Assembly (NCBI RefSeq): GCF_002291445.1
Contig: NZ_CP014137.1
Coordinates: 2,728,001-2,792,000 of the forward strand
Origin: Brenneria goodwinii
Lineage (GTDB): Bacteria > Pseudomonadota > Gammaproteobacteria > Enterobacterales > Enterobacteriaceae
Reading direction: 5' to 3'
Length of the DNA: 64,000 bases
Both the position numbers and the translations under genes were made by a program. The stretch's first letter is position 1. The number at the start of each line of letters is the position of its first letter. Positions 9,682 to 19,032 of the stretch are shown piece after piece. The notes beneath the pieces were generated by a model that saw only the letters and a list, made by a program, of their open reading frames with translations, ran no database searches and was not told the DNA's origin.

Positions 9682-12414
9682 ATGATTACTGGCGAAGATC
9701 ATCGTCCGGATCCCGATAGCCTGCTGGCGCAAATTGATGAACCGCCATGCGGTAAGCTGAAAATATTCTTCGGCGCCTGCGCCGGCGTAGGGAAAACCTA
9801 CGCCATGTTACAGGAAGCGCAGCGGCTACGAGCCCAGGGGCTGGATGTGTTAGTCGGCGTGGCGGAAACCCATGGACGCAGCGAAACCGCCGCCTTACTG
9901 GAAGGTTTGCCGCAGTTGCCGCTAAAACGCATCAATCATCATGGGCGTCACCTTGTCGAATTCGATCTCGATGCCGCGTTGGCGCGTTGTCCGGCACTAA
10001 TCCTGATCGACGAACTGGCGCACAGCAACGTGGCGGGCTCACGGCATCCCAAACGCTGGCAGGATGTTCAGGAACTGCTGGATGCCGGTATCAACGTATT
10101 CACCACCGTTAACGTTCAGCACCTGGAAAGCCTGAATGACGTGATAGGCGGCGTAACCGGAATTCAAGTACGGGAAACCCTGCCCGATCCGATCTTTGAT
10201 AATGCCAATGAAGTAATACTGGTGGATTTGCCGCCGGACGATCTGCGCCAACGGCTGAATGAAGGTAAAGTTTATCTGCCGTTGCAGGCCGAACGGGCGA
10301 TAGAAAACTTCTTCCGCAAAGGTAATCTGATCGCGCTGCGTGAGCTGGCATTAAGACGTATGGCCGATCGGGTCGACGATCAAATGCGGGCGCTACGGGC
10401 GGTTCAAGGGCGGGAGCATATCTGGCATACCCGTGACGCCATCTTGCTATGCATCGGCCATGGACCGGGAAATGAAAAGCTGGTGCGTACCGCATCGCGG
10501 CTGGCGGCCCGGTTGGGCAGCGTCTGGCATGCCGTTTATGTCGAAACGCCCAGTCTGCACCAGTTACCGGAAGCGCGGCGGCGGGCGATTTTACGCGCGC
10601 TCAAACTTGCGCAGGATCTGGGCGCGGAAACGGCGACGTTATCCGATCCGGATGAAGAATACGCCATATTACGTTATGCCCGGGAACATAATCTGGGAAA
10701 AATTGTTATCGGCCGCCATGCCGAACAACGCTTTGGCTGGCGGTGGCGCGCCCGCTTTGCCGAGCGCTTAGGTAAACTGGGGCCGGACCTTGATTTGGTG
10801 ATCGTCTCCGTTAAAGATGAGGCTCCCAGGCCGGCCAAAGCGCCGGATACGCGCGGCTTGATTGAAAAGTGGAGAATGCAGCTTTACGGCTGCGCGATGG
10901 CCGCCATACTGTGCGCCGCGATCACGCTGTTGGCGCTCTGGTCCCCCTTCTCTATGTTGGAATCAGAGAATCTGGTGATGATTTACCTGCTGGCGGTCGT
11001 GGTTATCGCCCTGTTTTATGGTCGCTGGCCCTCGGTGTTCGCCGCAATAATCAACGTCGCCATCTTCGATCTGTTTTTTATTTTGCCGCGCGGCACCCTT
11101 GCCGTTTCAGACGCCCAATATCTTGTCACCTTTGCGGTGATGTTGGGCGTCGGTATTTTGGTGGGCAACCTGACCGCGGGCGTGCGTTATCAGGCCAAAG
11201 TCGCCCGCTACCGCGAACAGCGCGCCCGGCATCTCTATGAGATGTCAAAAACGCTGAACCGCAGCCTGTCCAGTGCGGATATCGTAAAAGCCAGCCATCA
11301 TTTCCTCAGCACCACGTTTCAAGCCAGAATCGCGCTACTGCTGGCCGATAACCCCGGCCATTCCTCGCCAGAGCTACAGCAACCGGCGCTCGACGGTCAG
11401 GAGCAGCTTATCGTCGATAACGCGATTGCCCGCTGGAGCTTCGATCATCGTACGCCTGCCGGGGCAGGCACCGCCACCCTGCCCGGCGTCCCCTACCAGA
11501 TACTGCCGTTGGCCACGACGCAGCAAATCTTCGGCGTGCTGGCGATTGAGCCGGACAATATCCGGCAATTGATGGTTCCCGAACAACAGCGCCTGCTGGA
11601 AACCTTTACCGTATTGATCGCCAATGCGCTGGAACGCCTGTTTCTAATGCAAAGCACGGAAAACGCCCGCCTGAATGCGGAGCGCGAGCAATTGCGAAAC
11701 TCACTGCTCGCGGCCCTCTCCCATGATTTGCGCACGCCGTTGACGGTACTGTTCGGCCAGGCCGAAATTCTGACGCTGAATCTGGCTGACGAAGGCTCGC
11801 CGCACGCACGCCAGGCCAGCCAAATCCGCCAGCAGATCCTGAATACCACGCGGCTGGTGAACAACCTGCTGGATATGGCCCGCATTCAATCCGATGGCTT
11901 TCATCTGCGCAAATCGTGGCAAACGCTGGAAGAGTTGATCGGTAGCGCATTACAGCAGTTGGAAAGCGCGCTGGAGAAAAATACGATTCGGGTGAATCTA
12001 TCCGACGATATGATTCTGGTTTATTGTGATGCCAGTCTGGTTGAGCGGGTGCTAATCAACCTGTTGGAAAATGCGCTGAAATATGCCGGCGAGCAGGCAA
12101 TCATTACGATAGAGACGACAATAAGCCAGCGGCCGGCTACGCCGGATGATTGGCTGGAAGTGATTGTGCGGGATAATGGGCCGGGTATCGCAGCCGGGCA
12201 GGAACAGGTTATTTTCGACAAGTTCGCCCGCGGCCATAAAGAGTCGTCAATCCCCGGCGTGGGATTGGGGCTGGCGATATGTCGCGCCATCATCGACATT
12301 CACGGCGGCCGCATCTGGGCGGCCAATAGCGAAACGGGCGGCGCCGCATTCCATTTCACCCTGCCGCTATCCGCCCCGCCGGCGATCGAACCTGAAGATC
12401 TTGAGGAGAACTGA
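9682..12414 (+). CDS. kdpD: Sensor histidine kinase KdpD
   Basis: The 910-residue two-component sensor responds to low K+ and ionic stress. From the N-terminus it has the KdpD domain with Walker A GACAGVGKT (31-39) and an ELAHSNVAGSRHPKRW segment, then a universal-stress-protein-like domain (about 250-370). Four membrane spans follow (about 400-500), then a GAF-like region and the kinase core. The phospho-acceptor histidine lies in LSHDLRTPLTVL (about residue 680), and the ATP-binding lid shows NLLENALKYA and DNGPGI. It is followed 5 bp later by kdpE. Confidence 0.96.
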   Translation: MITGEDHRPDPDSLLAQIDEPPCGKLKIFFGACAGVGKTYAMLQEAQRLRAQGLDVLVGVAETHGRSETAALLEGLPQLPLKRINHHGRHLVEFDLDAALARCPALILIDELAHSNVAGSRHPKRWQDVQELLDAGINVFTTVNVQHLESLNDVIGGVTGIQVRETLPDPIFDNANEVILVDLPPDDLRQRLNEGKVYLPLQAERAIENFFRKGNLIALRELALRRMADRVDDQMRALRAVQGREHIWHTRDAILLCIGHGPGNEKLVRTASRLAARLGSVWHAVYVETPSLHQLPEARRRAILRALKLAQDLGAETATLSDPDEEYAILRYAREHNLGKIVIGRHAEQRFGWRWRARFAERLGKLGPDLDLVIVSVKDEAPRPAKAPDTRGLIEKWRMQLYGCAMAAILCAAITLLALWSPFSMLESENLVMIYLLAVVVIALFYGRWPSVFAAIINVAIFDLFFILPRGTLAVSDAQYLVTFAVMLGVGILVGNLTAGVRYQAKVARYREQRARHLYEMSKTLNRSLSSADIVKASHHFLSTTFQARIALLLADNPGHSSPELQQPALDGQEQLIVDNAIARWSFDHRTPAGAGTATLPGVPYQILPLATTQQIFGVLAIEPDNIRQLMVPEQQRLLETFTVLIANALERLFLMQSTENARLNAEREQLRNSLLAALSHDLRTPLTVLFGQAEILTLNLADEGSPHARQASQIRQQILNTTRLVNNLLDMARIQSDGFHLRKSWQTLEELIGSALQQLESALEKNTIRVNLSDDMILVYCDASLVERVLINLLENALKYAGEQAIITIETTISQRPATPDDWLEVIVRDNGPGIAAGQEQVIFDKFARGHKESSIPGVGLGLAICRAIIDIHGGRIWAANSETGGAAFHFTLPLSAPPAIEPEDLEEN

Positions 12415-12419
12415 ATTCA

Positions 12420-13100
12420 TTGCAGACCGCCATTTTGATCGTGGAAGATGAAAAAGAGATCCGCCGCTTTGTCCGTCTGGCGTTGGAGGCCGAGGGTTGT
12501 CGCGTGTATGACGCCGACACCCTGCAGCGCGGCTTGATTGAAGCGGCGACGCGTAAACCCGAACTGATTATTCTCGATCTCGGCCTGCCGGATGGCAGCG
12601 GCATCGACTATATCCGCGATCTCCGCCAGTGGAGCAGTATGCCGATTATCGTGCTGTCGGCGCGCACTGACGAACAGGATAAAATCGAGGCGCTGGATGC
12701 CGGGGCGGACGACTATCTGACCAAGCCGTTCGGTATCGGTGAATTGATGGCCCGGGTACGCGCCGCATTGCGTCATCACGGGCGTTCACAGCAGGAGACG
12801 CCGCTGGTGTGTTTCGGGAATGTAACCGTTGACCTGCTCAATCGCCTGGTCAGCCGCGAAGGCCAGGAATTACACCTGACGCCGATCGAATTCCGCTTAC
12901 TGGCGATACTGGCGGCGAACCCGGGCAAGGTACTGACGCAACGTCAACTGCTAACCCAGGTTTGGGGGCCGAACGCCGTAGAACACAGCCACTATCTGCG
13001 TATCTATATGGGGCACCTGCGCCAGAAATTAGAAGTGGATCCCGCCCGGCCGCGCCATCTTTTAACCGAAACGGCGATTGGCTATCGTTTTATGCCGTAA
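12420..13100 (+). CDS. kdpE: KDP operon response regulator KdpE
   Basis: The 226-residue OmpR/PhoB-type regulator has a receiver domain (about 1-120) with phospho-acceptor D53 in LIILDLGLPDG, and a C-terminal winged helix (LTPIEFRLLAIL, then HYLRIYMGHLRQKLE). Phosphorylated KdpE activates kdpF from the operator near 5031. The start used is TTG at 12420, preceded by TTGAGGAG with good spacing. No ATG in the frame would keep the first beta strand (ILIVEDE), so TTG is favoured. Confidence 0.95.
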   Translation: MQTAILIVEDEKEIRRFVRLALEAEGCRVYDADTLQRGLIEAATRKPELIILDLGLPDGSGIDYIRDLRQWSSMPIIVLSARTDEQDKIEALDAGADDYLTKPFGIGELMARVRAALRHHGRSQQETPLVCFGNVTVDLLNRLVSREGQELHLTPIEFRLLAILAANPGKVLTQRQLLTQVWGPNAVEHSHYLRIYMGHLRQKLEVDPARPRHLLTETAIGYRFMP

Positions 13101-13197
13101 ATCTGGTTATCTGCCAGCGCCCGGCGTAACATTTCTGCGTTATTTCGTTCAAGATGAACCTTTCCATTTTCGCTTATTTATTCTGGGATCTCATATT

Positions 13198-13626
13198 ATG
13201 ACTAGCTGGTTAATCTATGCCTTGCTATCTGCGCTATGCGCCGCTCTGGTCGCCATCTTCGGCAAAATCGGCCTGCAAAATCTGGATGCCAATACCGCAA
13301 CGGCAATCCGTGCTGTCGTCATGGCGCTTTTTTTAGTCGGTGTGGTGGTGGTACAGGGGAAAACGGCGCTGGTCGGTGAAATCATCGCCAATAAAAAGGC
13401 GTTGATGTTTATTCTGCTCAGCGGCGTGGCCGGCGCCATGTCGTGGCTGTTTTACTTTGTCGCGCTGAAAAACGGCAATGTCGCCCAGGTAGCGCCGATC
13501 GATAAACTCAGCGTGGTCTTTGCCGTGGTGCTGGCGGCGTTGCTGCTGGGTGAGAAAATTTCGCTGATGGCCGGCGCAGGCGTGGCGCTAATCTCGGCGG
13601 GCGCGCTGCTTATAGCTCTGGGATAA
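13198..13626 (+). CDS. Single-domain EamA/DMT-family membrane protein
   Basis: The 142-residue, very hydrophobic protein has about five membrane spans and a single EamA-type unit (SALCAALVAIFGKIGL, then IDKLSVVFAVVLAALLLGEK). It probably works as a dimer, as small drug/metabolite transporters do; the substrate is unknown. The ATG at 13198 was chosen because an upstream in-frame start lies inside kdpE and adds a non-membrane segment. It occupies the place that potE-speF has in E. coli between kdpE and pgm. A pgm terminator hairpin follows. Confidence 0.85.
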   Translation: MTSWLIYALLSALCAALVAIFGKIGLQNLDANTATAIRAVVMALFLVGVVVVQGKTALVGEIIANKKALMFILLSGVAGAMSWLFYFVALKNGNVAQVAPIDKLSVVFAVVLAALLLGEKISLMAGAGVALISAGALLIALG

Positions 13627-13647
13627 AAGGCGCTGCGATGCAGCGCC
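13625..13647 (-). terminator. Terminator of pgm (hairpin)
   Basis: The perfect stem GGCGCTGC/GCAGCGCC with a 3-nt loop lies just beyond the pgm stop. On the minus strand it is followed by TTTTAT. The plus-strand side lacks a T run, so it should act mainly on pgm transcripts. Confidence 0.7.
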
Positions 13648-13658
13648 AGACAGGATCA

Positions 13659-15302
13659 TTACTTGGCGTTAGCCAGCACGGTGCTGACGATTTCTACCGC
13701 TTCTTTCTCAATGCGTTCCCGGTGCTCTGCGCCAAGGAAGCTCTCACAGTAGATTTTATAGGCTTCTTCCGTACCGGAAGGCCGCGCCGCAAACCAGCCG
13801 TTATCGGTCATCACTTTCAACCCGCCGATAGGGGCGCCGTTGCCTGGCGCCGCCGTCAGACGCGCGGTGATCGGATCGCCGGCCAGCGTACTGGCGGACA
13901 CCTGTTCAGGCGACAACTTGGATAGCGCCGCTTTCTGCGCGTGAGTCGCCGGAGCCTGGATACGGTTATAGCTTGGCGCGCCGAAGCGTTTGGCCAGTTC
14001 ATCATAATGCTGCTGCGGGTTCTTACCCGTTACCGCAGTAATCTCTGCGGCCAGCAGACACATAATGATACCGTCTTTATCCGTTGACCACGGCGTGCCG
14101 TCAAAGCGCAGGAATGATGCCCCCGCGCTCTCTTCGCCGCCAAAACCCAAACTGCCGTCGAACAGTCCGTCGACAAACCATTTAAAGCCGACCGGCACTT
14201 CCACCAGCTTACGGCCCAGATCCGCCACCACACGATCGATCATCGCGCTGGAAACCAGCGTTTTACCTACCGCGACGGACTCGCCCCACTGAGGACGGTG
14301 CTGGAACAGATAGTTGATGGACACGGCCAGGAAATGGTTCGGATTCATCAGGCCGGCAGGCGTGACGATACCGTGACGGTCGTAGTCCGGATCGTTGGCG
14401 AAAGCCAGATCGAATTTATCACGCAGCGCCAGCAACCCGGCCATGGCGGAAACCGATGAGCAGTCCATACGGATCACACCGTCGTGATCCAGCGTCATAA
14501 AGCGGAATGTCTGATCGATGGAATCGTTCACCAGCGTCAGATTCAGCTTGTAATGCTCGACAATACGCTGCCAGTAAGTAATACCGGACCCGCCCAGCGG
14601 ATCGACGCCCAACGTCAAACCCGCACGCTGAATCGCCGCCATATCCACCACGTCGGACAACCCTTCAATATAAGGCTGCACCAAATCCTGCTCATGGATA
14701 CGACCGCTCTTCCAGGCCTGATCCAGCGTAATACGTTTCACCTCTCGCAGTTCGTCAGCCAGCAACGCATTCGCCCGCTGTTCGATCACGCTGGTGACGT
14801 TGGTATCGGCAGGGCCGCCGTTCGGCGGATTGTATTTGATGCCGCCATCTTCAGGAGGATTGTGGGACGGCGTAATAACAATACCATCCGCCTGCGCGCC
14901 GCCTGCGCGGTTGTGAACCAGAATGGCGTTAGACACCGCCGGCGTGGGGGTAAAACCGTTGTCCTGCTGGACAATGATATCCACGCCATTTGCCGCCAGC
15001 ACTTCCAGTACCGAAATAAATGCCGGTTCGGACAGCGCATGCGTATCTTTGCCGACGTAGCATGGACCGGTAATGCCCTGCTTGCTGCGTTCCTCGGCAA
15101 TCGCCTGCGCTATCGCCAGGATATGCGCTTCATTAAAACTATGACGCCCCGCGCTGCCGCGATGACCCGAGGTACCAAACTTCACCGCATGCGCCGCGTT
15201 TCCGACTTCCGGACGCAGGACATAATATTGTGACGTCAACTGAGCCACATTGATTAAATCGCTTTGCCGGGCAGGCTGTCCGGCTCTTGAGTGATTAGCC
15301 AT
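13659..15302 (-). CDS. pgm: Phosphoglucomutase (alpha-D-glucose phosphate-specific)
   Basis: The 547-residue enzyme interconverts glucose-1-phosphate and glucose-6-phosphate, feeding UDP-glucose, glycogen and envelope polysaccharides. It has the N-terminal KFGTSGHRGSA segment and the catalytic phosphoserine loop TPSHNPPEDGGIKYNPPNGG. It also has the metal-binding DPDYDRHG loop and the C-terminal phosphate-binding ARPSGTEEAYKIYCESF. Length equals the E. coli enzyme (about 546). It follows seqA by 25 bp on the minus strand, as in E. coli. Confidence 0.97.
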   Translation of the reverse strand: MANHSRAGQPARQSDLINVAQLTSQYYVLRPEVGNAAHAVKFGTSGHRGSAGRHSFNEAHILAIAQAIAEERSKQGITGPCYVGKDTHALSEPAFISVLEVLAANGVDIIVQQDNGFTPTPAVSNAILVHNRAGGAQADGIVITPSHNPPEDGGIKYNPPNGGPADTNVTSVIEQRANALLADELREVKRITLDQAWKSGRIHEQDLVQPYIEGLSDVVDMAAIQRAGLTLGVDPLGGSGITYWQRIVEHYKLNLTLVNDSIDQTFRFMTLDHDGVIRMDCSSVSAMAGLLALRDKFDLAFANDPDYDRHGIVTPAGLMNPNHFLAVSINYLFQHRPQWGESVAVGKTLVSSAMIDRVVADLGRKLVEVPVGFKWFVDGLFDGSLGFGGEESAGASFLRFDGTPWSTDKDGIIMCLLAAEITAVTGKNPQQHYDELAKRFGAPSYNRIQAPATHAQKAALSKLSPEQVSASTLAGDPITARLTAAPGNGAPIGGLKVMTDNGWFAARPSGTEEAYKIYCESFLGAEHRERIEKEAVEIVSTVLANAK

Positions 15303-15327
15303 TGACGTTTCTCTCTGACGCTGTGAG

Positions 15328-15858
15328 TTAGATGGTTCCGCAAACTTTCTCTGTCAGTTCTACCGGGAACTGCATCGACAGCATGATGTGTTCGACCATG
15401 CTTCGTTTACGACCGGTATTGGTGTTGGTAATAACCCAGTATGGCGTACCCGGGATATGTTTGGGCTTGGTATGCGTGCCATTCTGAAGTAGCGTTTGCT
15501 GATCGCCCGCGAAATAGACCCGCGTACGGCCATGAAGCGATTCCGTCGCCTGGGCGAATTCCGGCGGCGACAGAAGATACAGCTGAGACAATACCAGCAT
15601 GAAACGATTGATCGCCTTATGCTGCTCGGCATATTCATCCGATAACAGTAGCTCGCGCATTGCCCGAACCCGATCGCCCGGACGCGGGGATGAAGCGGGC
15701 GGCGTATTTGCCGCAACGTCCGCTGCTGGCGCCGCGGTGGACTGACCGGCGGTAAATTTCAGCATGCGCCGTAAAATATCCGATGCGCTTTCACCGATAT
15801 GCTGCGTGTGGCTGGCGATATAACGATAAAGCTCTTCGTCGACCTCAATAGTTTTCAT
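15328..15858 (-). CDS. seqA: Replication negative modulator SeqA
   Basis: The 176-residue protein (E. coli about 181) binds hemimethylated GATC sites, sequesters oriC and organises new DNA. The N-terminal oligomerisation domain MKTIEVDEELYRYIASHTQH and the C-terminal DNA-binding part (PYWVITNTNTGRKRSMVEHI) are both well conserved. The linker (about residues 37-65) is proline/alanine-rich. It is the first gene of the seqA-pgm operon and diverges from ybfF across about 220 bp. Confidence 0.96.
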   Translation of the reverse strand: MKTIEVDEELYRYIASHTQHIGESASDILRRMLKFTAGQSTAAPAADVAANTPPASSPRPGDRVRAMRELLLSDEYAEQHKAINRFMLVLSQLYLLSPPEFAQATESLHGRTRVYFAGDQQTLLQNGTHTKPKHIPGTPYWVITNTNTGRKRSMVEHIMLSMQFPVELTEKVCGTI

Positions 15859-16077
15859 CTTTATCCAGTACTGTTTTATTACTCAAATCAATCGTCAAGA
15901 AGTATACAAGCGAACAACGGCTTTCGAACAGCGGCAGAACGCAGACAACGCAAAAACTCGGATTATGCCTTGCTGACGCGGTCCTCGCCGACGGGGTTAG
16001 ACTTGCTTCTTCCGCGGTAACCTTGTGTTGTAAACTAATGATACCCTAAGCGCCTGTATCTCTGAATGAACTTCACC

Positions 16078-16845
16078 ATGAAATTGAATTATCGTAGGCA
16101 TGATGCGCATCAACCCAACGGCCAATTACCCATAGTCCTTATTCATGGGCTGTTTGGCAATCTGGATAATCTTGGTGTACTGGGACGGGATTTGCAAAAT
16201 CAGCACGATGTATTGCAACTGGATCTGCGCAATCACGGCCTGTCGCCGCGTTCGCCGCAGATGACCTATCCGGCAATGGCGCAGGATGTTGTGGAATTAC
16301 TGGACGAGTTGAATATCGAGCGGGCAATCGTGATCGGTCATTCGATGGGCGGGAAAGTGGCGATGTCGCTCAGCGCTCTTATTCCGCAGCGGCTGGCGAA
16401 GCTGGTGGTGATTGATATCGCGCCGGTCGATTATCAGACCCGTGGACATGATGATGTATTTGCCGCGTTACGGACCGTCACCGATGCCGGGATCGCCTCC
16501 CGTACGCAAGCCGCCGACCTGATGCGTCAATATTTGAAGGAAGAAGGCGTCATTCAGTTTTTGCTGAAATCTTTCCAGCAGGGTGAATGGCGGTTCAATG
16601 TCCCGGCGCTGTGGGATCAATATGAAAACATCGTTGGCTGGCAGGATATTCCCGCCTGGCAGGGACCGGTGTTGTTTATTCGCGGCGAAAACTCGCCTTA
16701 TCTGGATGACGCCTACCGGGAAGCCATACTACGCCAGTTCCCCATGGCCCGCGCGTATGTGGTGAGCGGCGCGGGACATTGGGTCCATGCGGAAAAACCC
16801 GAGGCGGTCTTACGCGCGATTCATCGTTTTCTGGATGCGAGTTAA
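16078..16845 (+). CDS. ybfF: Alpha/beta-hydrolase esterase YbfF
   Basis: The 255-residue alpha/beta hydrolase has an HGLFGNLDNLG oxyanion region and the nucleophile elbow GHSMGGKVAMS. The family aspartate is in the LFIRGENSPYLDD region, and a C-terminal GAGHWVHAEKP holds the catalytic histidine. E. coli YbfF hydrolyses short-chain and acyl-CoA esters in vitro; the physiological substrate is unclear. The start at 16078 (MKLNYR) aligns with the E. coli start. An ATG four codons upstream (16066) is possible, since neither has a strong Shine-Dalgarno. Confidence 0.92.
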   Translation: MKLNYRRHDAHQPNGQLPIVLIHGLFGNLDNLGVLGRDLQNQHDVLQLDLRNHGLSPRSPQMTYPAMAQDVVELLDELNIERAIVIGHSMGGKVAMSLSALIPQRLAKLVVIDIAPVDYQTRGHDDVFAALRTVTDAGIASRTQAADLMRQYLKEEGVIQFLLKSFQQGEWRFNVPALWDQYENIVGWQDIPAWQGPVLFIRGENSPYLDDAYREAILRQFPMARAYVVSGAGHWVHAEKPEAVLRAIHRFLDAS

Positions 16846-17023
16846 CCAGGCGGCCCGGATTAACCATTGTCGCCGCCAGTACGGCTGGGGTATGATGGCG
16901 CCCGCAGTAGAGGGACGGCTGATTCAGCCACAGGCGTTGTAACCACATCATCAAAATGTCCGCGTTATAGGTTATTTAAAGGCGTGCGCATTTTGGTCCG
17001 AATACCTTGCAGTATCATTACCT

Positions 17024-17308
17024 ATGGCAAAAGAACAAACGGATCGTACCACGCTGGATCTGTTCGCAGACGAGCGTCGGCCGGGCCGCCCAAAAACCAA
17101 CCCGCTTTCACGTGATGAACAGTTAAGAATCAATAAGCGTAATCAGTTGCGACGCGACAAAGTTCGTGGTTTGCGGCGGGTAGAGTTGAAAATTAACAGC
17201 GAGGCCGTCGATATACTTAACGACCTGGCGGCGCAGCGTAATATCAGCCGTAGTGAACTTATTGAAGAAATTTTGCTGGCGCAATTGGCCGGGAAAAAAT
17301 CTGACTGA
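17024..17308 (+). CDS. ybfE: LexA-regulated-type protein YbfE
   Basis: The 94-residue, highly charged protein is homologous to E. coli YbfE, a CopG-like protein reported as LexA-regulated there. The C-terminal part (VELKINSEAVDILNDLAAQR, then NISRSELIEEILL) looks like a ribbon-helix-helix DNA-binding unit. The N-terminus is rich in basic residues with the repeat-like RRPGRPKTNPLSRD. No convincing LexA box (CTGT-N8-ACAG) was seen upstream here. It lies between ybfF and the minus-strand chemoreceptor gene. Confidence 0.9.
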   Translation: MAKEQTDRTTLDLFADERRPGRPKTNPLSRDEQLRINKRNQLRRDKVRGLRRVELKINSEAVDILNDLAAQRNISRSELIEEILLAQLAGKKSD

Positions 17309-17361
17309 AATAAGTCGGACTTCCCGGCCGCGCGGCGCCATCCCTGACGCCCTATAAATAA

Positions 17362-19032
17362 TCAGAACTTTTCCCAATTATCATTGCTTGGCGGCAATGC
17401 CTTCTGCGCCGTTGCCGCTATCGCGGCTTTCGCAACCGTGGTGGTTTTCGCCGCCGTTACCGGCTGGGAGTGCTGCTCGGACAACTGAAACAAAGAGACG
17501 GTCTGATTCAACAGCGCCGCCTGCTCTTCCAGCGACTGCGCCGCTGTCGAAGCCTGCTCGACCAACGCCGCATTCTGCTGGGTGACGCTATCCATTTCGG
17601 CTACCGCCTGACCAACCTGGGCGATCCCTTTGCTTTGCTCTTCCGATGCGGAAGCGATCTCTCCCATGATGTCGGTCACGTTAGTCACCGCGCGCACAAT
17701 TTCGTGCATGGTATTGCCGGCCTCTTCAACCAGGTGAGAACCGGTGTCGACACATCGGGCAGACTCTGAAATCAGCCCCTCGATTTCTTTGGCCGCCTGC
17801 GCGCTGCGCTGCGCCAGACTTCGCACCTCGCCAGCGACGACCGCGAAACCACGCCCTTGCTCGCCGGCACGGGCCGCTTCCACAGCGGCGTTCAAGGCCA
17901 GGATATTGGTCTGAAAAGCGATGCCGTTAATCACGGTGGTGATTTCGGAAATTTTTCTCGAACTCCCCGAAATTTCCGACATGGTTTTCACCACGTTCTC
18001 AACAATATCGCCCCCCTTCTTCGCCGTCGTCGAGGCCTGCAACGCCAGTTGGCTGGCATGGTTGGCGTTTTCGGCATTCTGTTTTACCGTTGCCGTTAAT
18101 TGTTCCATGCTGGCGGCGGTCTCTTCCAGCGCGGAAGCCTGCTGCTCGGTACGCGATGACAGATCGTTGTTTCCGGCGGCAATTTCTGAGGAACCCTGAT
18201 AAATGGAATCCGTGCTGTTTCTGATAGTCCGGACCGTGTTCGCCAGACTGGTTTGCATTTCACGCAACAGCGGAAATAACCTGCCGACACAGTTACGACC
18301 GAAATCGGCAATCGGCTTTCCTAACTGGCCGGAGGCAATCACGCTGAAGTGATCGCGCAAATCGTTTAATGGGCGAACCAAAAACTTCACCAGATAGCGA
18401 TCGGTCAGGAACAGCATAATCAGCCCGATGACCAAACCTGACAACAAAATGTTTTGACCAATCGTCGTGATCTGCTCAAACCGCACGCCGGCGGCAACAA
18501 ATTTTTCAGATGCGACCTTGTTGAAGGCCGACATCGATGCGCCGAACTGACGGCTTAATGGCGGTACCACGTCTCTGGCCTGAACCTGGTAGTCATCCAG
18601 CAAATTTGCGGAGGCTTTCTGATATAAAGGTTCAACGCCTTGAACAATCAGCGTATTCCAGTCGCGACTGGCCGCCTGCACCAGTTCCTCATCCAGCCCC
18701 GCATGATCTATGCCGTTGAATGCCGTTAAATCCGCTTTTAACGTATTAAGCGCATTCAATGCCGATGCCTGTTCTCTATCCGCCGAGACATTATCGCCGT
18801 TGCGGCGTGCATCAACGGCGCGGGCCAAACGCGTCACCATACGGAAATACTGATCGTTGGCCTGATTAACAAAATTCATGTTTTCCACCAGTAGGCTGCT
18901 GGTTTTAGACGTATTTGTCATCTCCTTGAAAGAAAATAGGGTGTATATCGACACGCCGCCCCATAGTACGCAGAAGGTGCCAAGCACCCACAACATGGCC
19001 GTTCTGATGGCAATGTTCTTTAAAAATTTCAT
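17362..19032 (-). CDS. Methyl-accepting chemotaxis protein (Tar/Tsr type)
   Basis: The 556-residue inner-membrane chemoreceptor has a first membrane span at about 12-32 and a four-helix periplasmic ligand domain to about residue 190. A second span (ILLSGLVIGLIMLFLT), a HAMP region and a long cytoplasmic coiled coil follow. The signalling tip is canonical: GIAFQTNILALNAAVEAARA, then GEQGRGFAVVAGEVRSLAQR. The C-terminus ends NWEKF, one residue from the NWETF pentapeptide that tethers CheR and CheB in Tar/Tsr. The ligand cannot be told from sequence. It is inserted between ybfE and fldA, which are adjacent in E. coli. Confidence 0.93.
   Translation of the reverse strand: MKFLKNIAIRTAMLWVLGTFCVLWGGVSIYTLFSFKEMTNTSKTSSLLVENMNFVNQANDQYFRMVTRLARAVDARRNGDNVSADREQASALNALNTLKADLTAFNGIDHAGLDEELVQAASRDWNTLIVQGVEPLYQKASANLLDDYQVQARDVVPPLSRQFGASMSAFNKVASEKFVAAGVRFEQITTIGQNILLSGLVIGLIMLFLTDRYLVKFLVRPLNDLRDHFSVIASGQLGKPIADFGRNCVGRLFPLLREMQTSLANTVRTIRNSTDSIYQGSSEIAAGNNDLSSRTEQQASALEETAASMEQLTATVKQNAENANHASQLALQASTTAKKGGDIVENVVKTMSEISGSSRKISEITTVINGIAFQTNILALNAAVEAARAGEQGRGFAVVAGEVRSLAQRSAQAAKEIEGLISESARCVDTGSHLVEEAGNTMHEIVRAVTNVTDIMGEIASASEEQSKGIAQVGQAVAEMDSVTQQNAALVEQASTAAQSLEEQAALLNQTVSLFQLSEQHSQPVTAAKTTTVAKAAIAATAQKALPPSNDNWEKF

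Noticed and set aside
14484..15233. 249-codon plus-strand ORF opposite pgm
   Set aside because: Antisense to conserved phosphoglucomutase; composition is typical of a shadow.
16900..17023. LexA box upstream of ybfE
   Set aside because: The only near match (CTGATTCAGCCACAG) has the wrong spacing and core, so it was not called although E. coli ybfE is reported as LexA-regulated.
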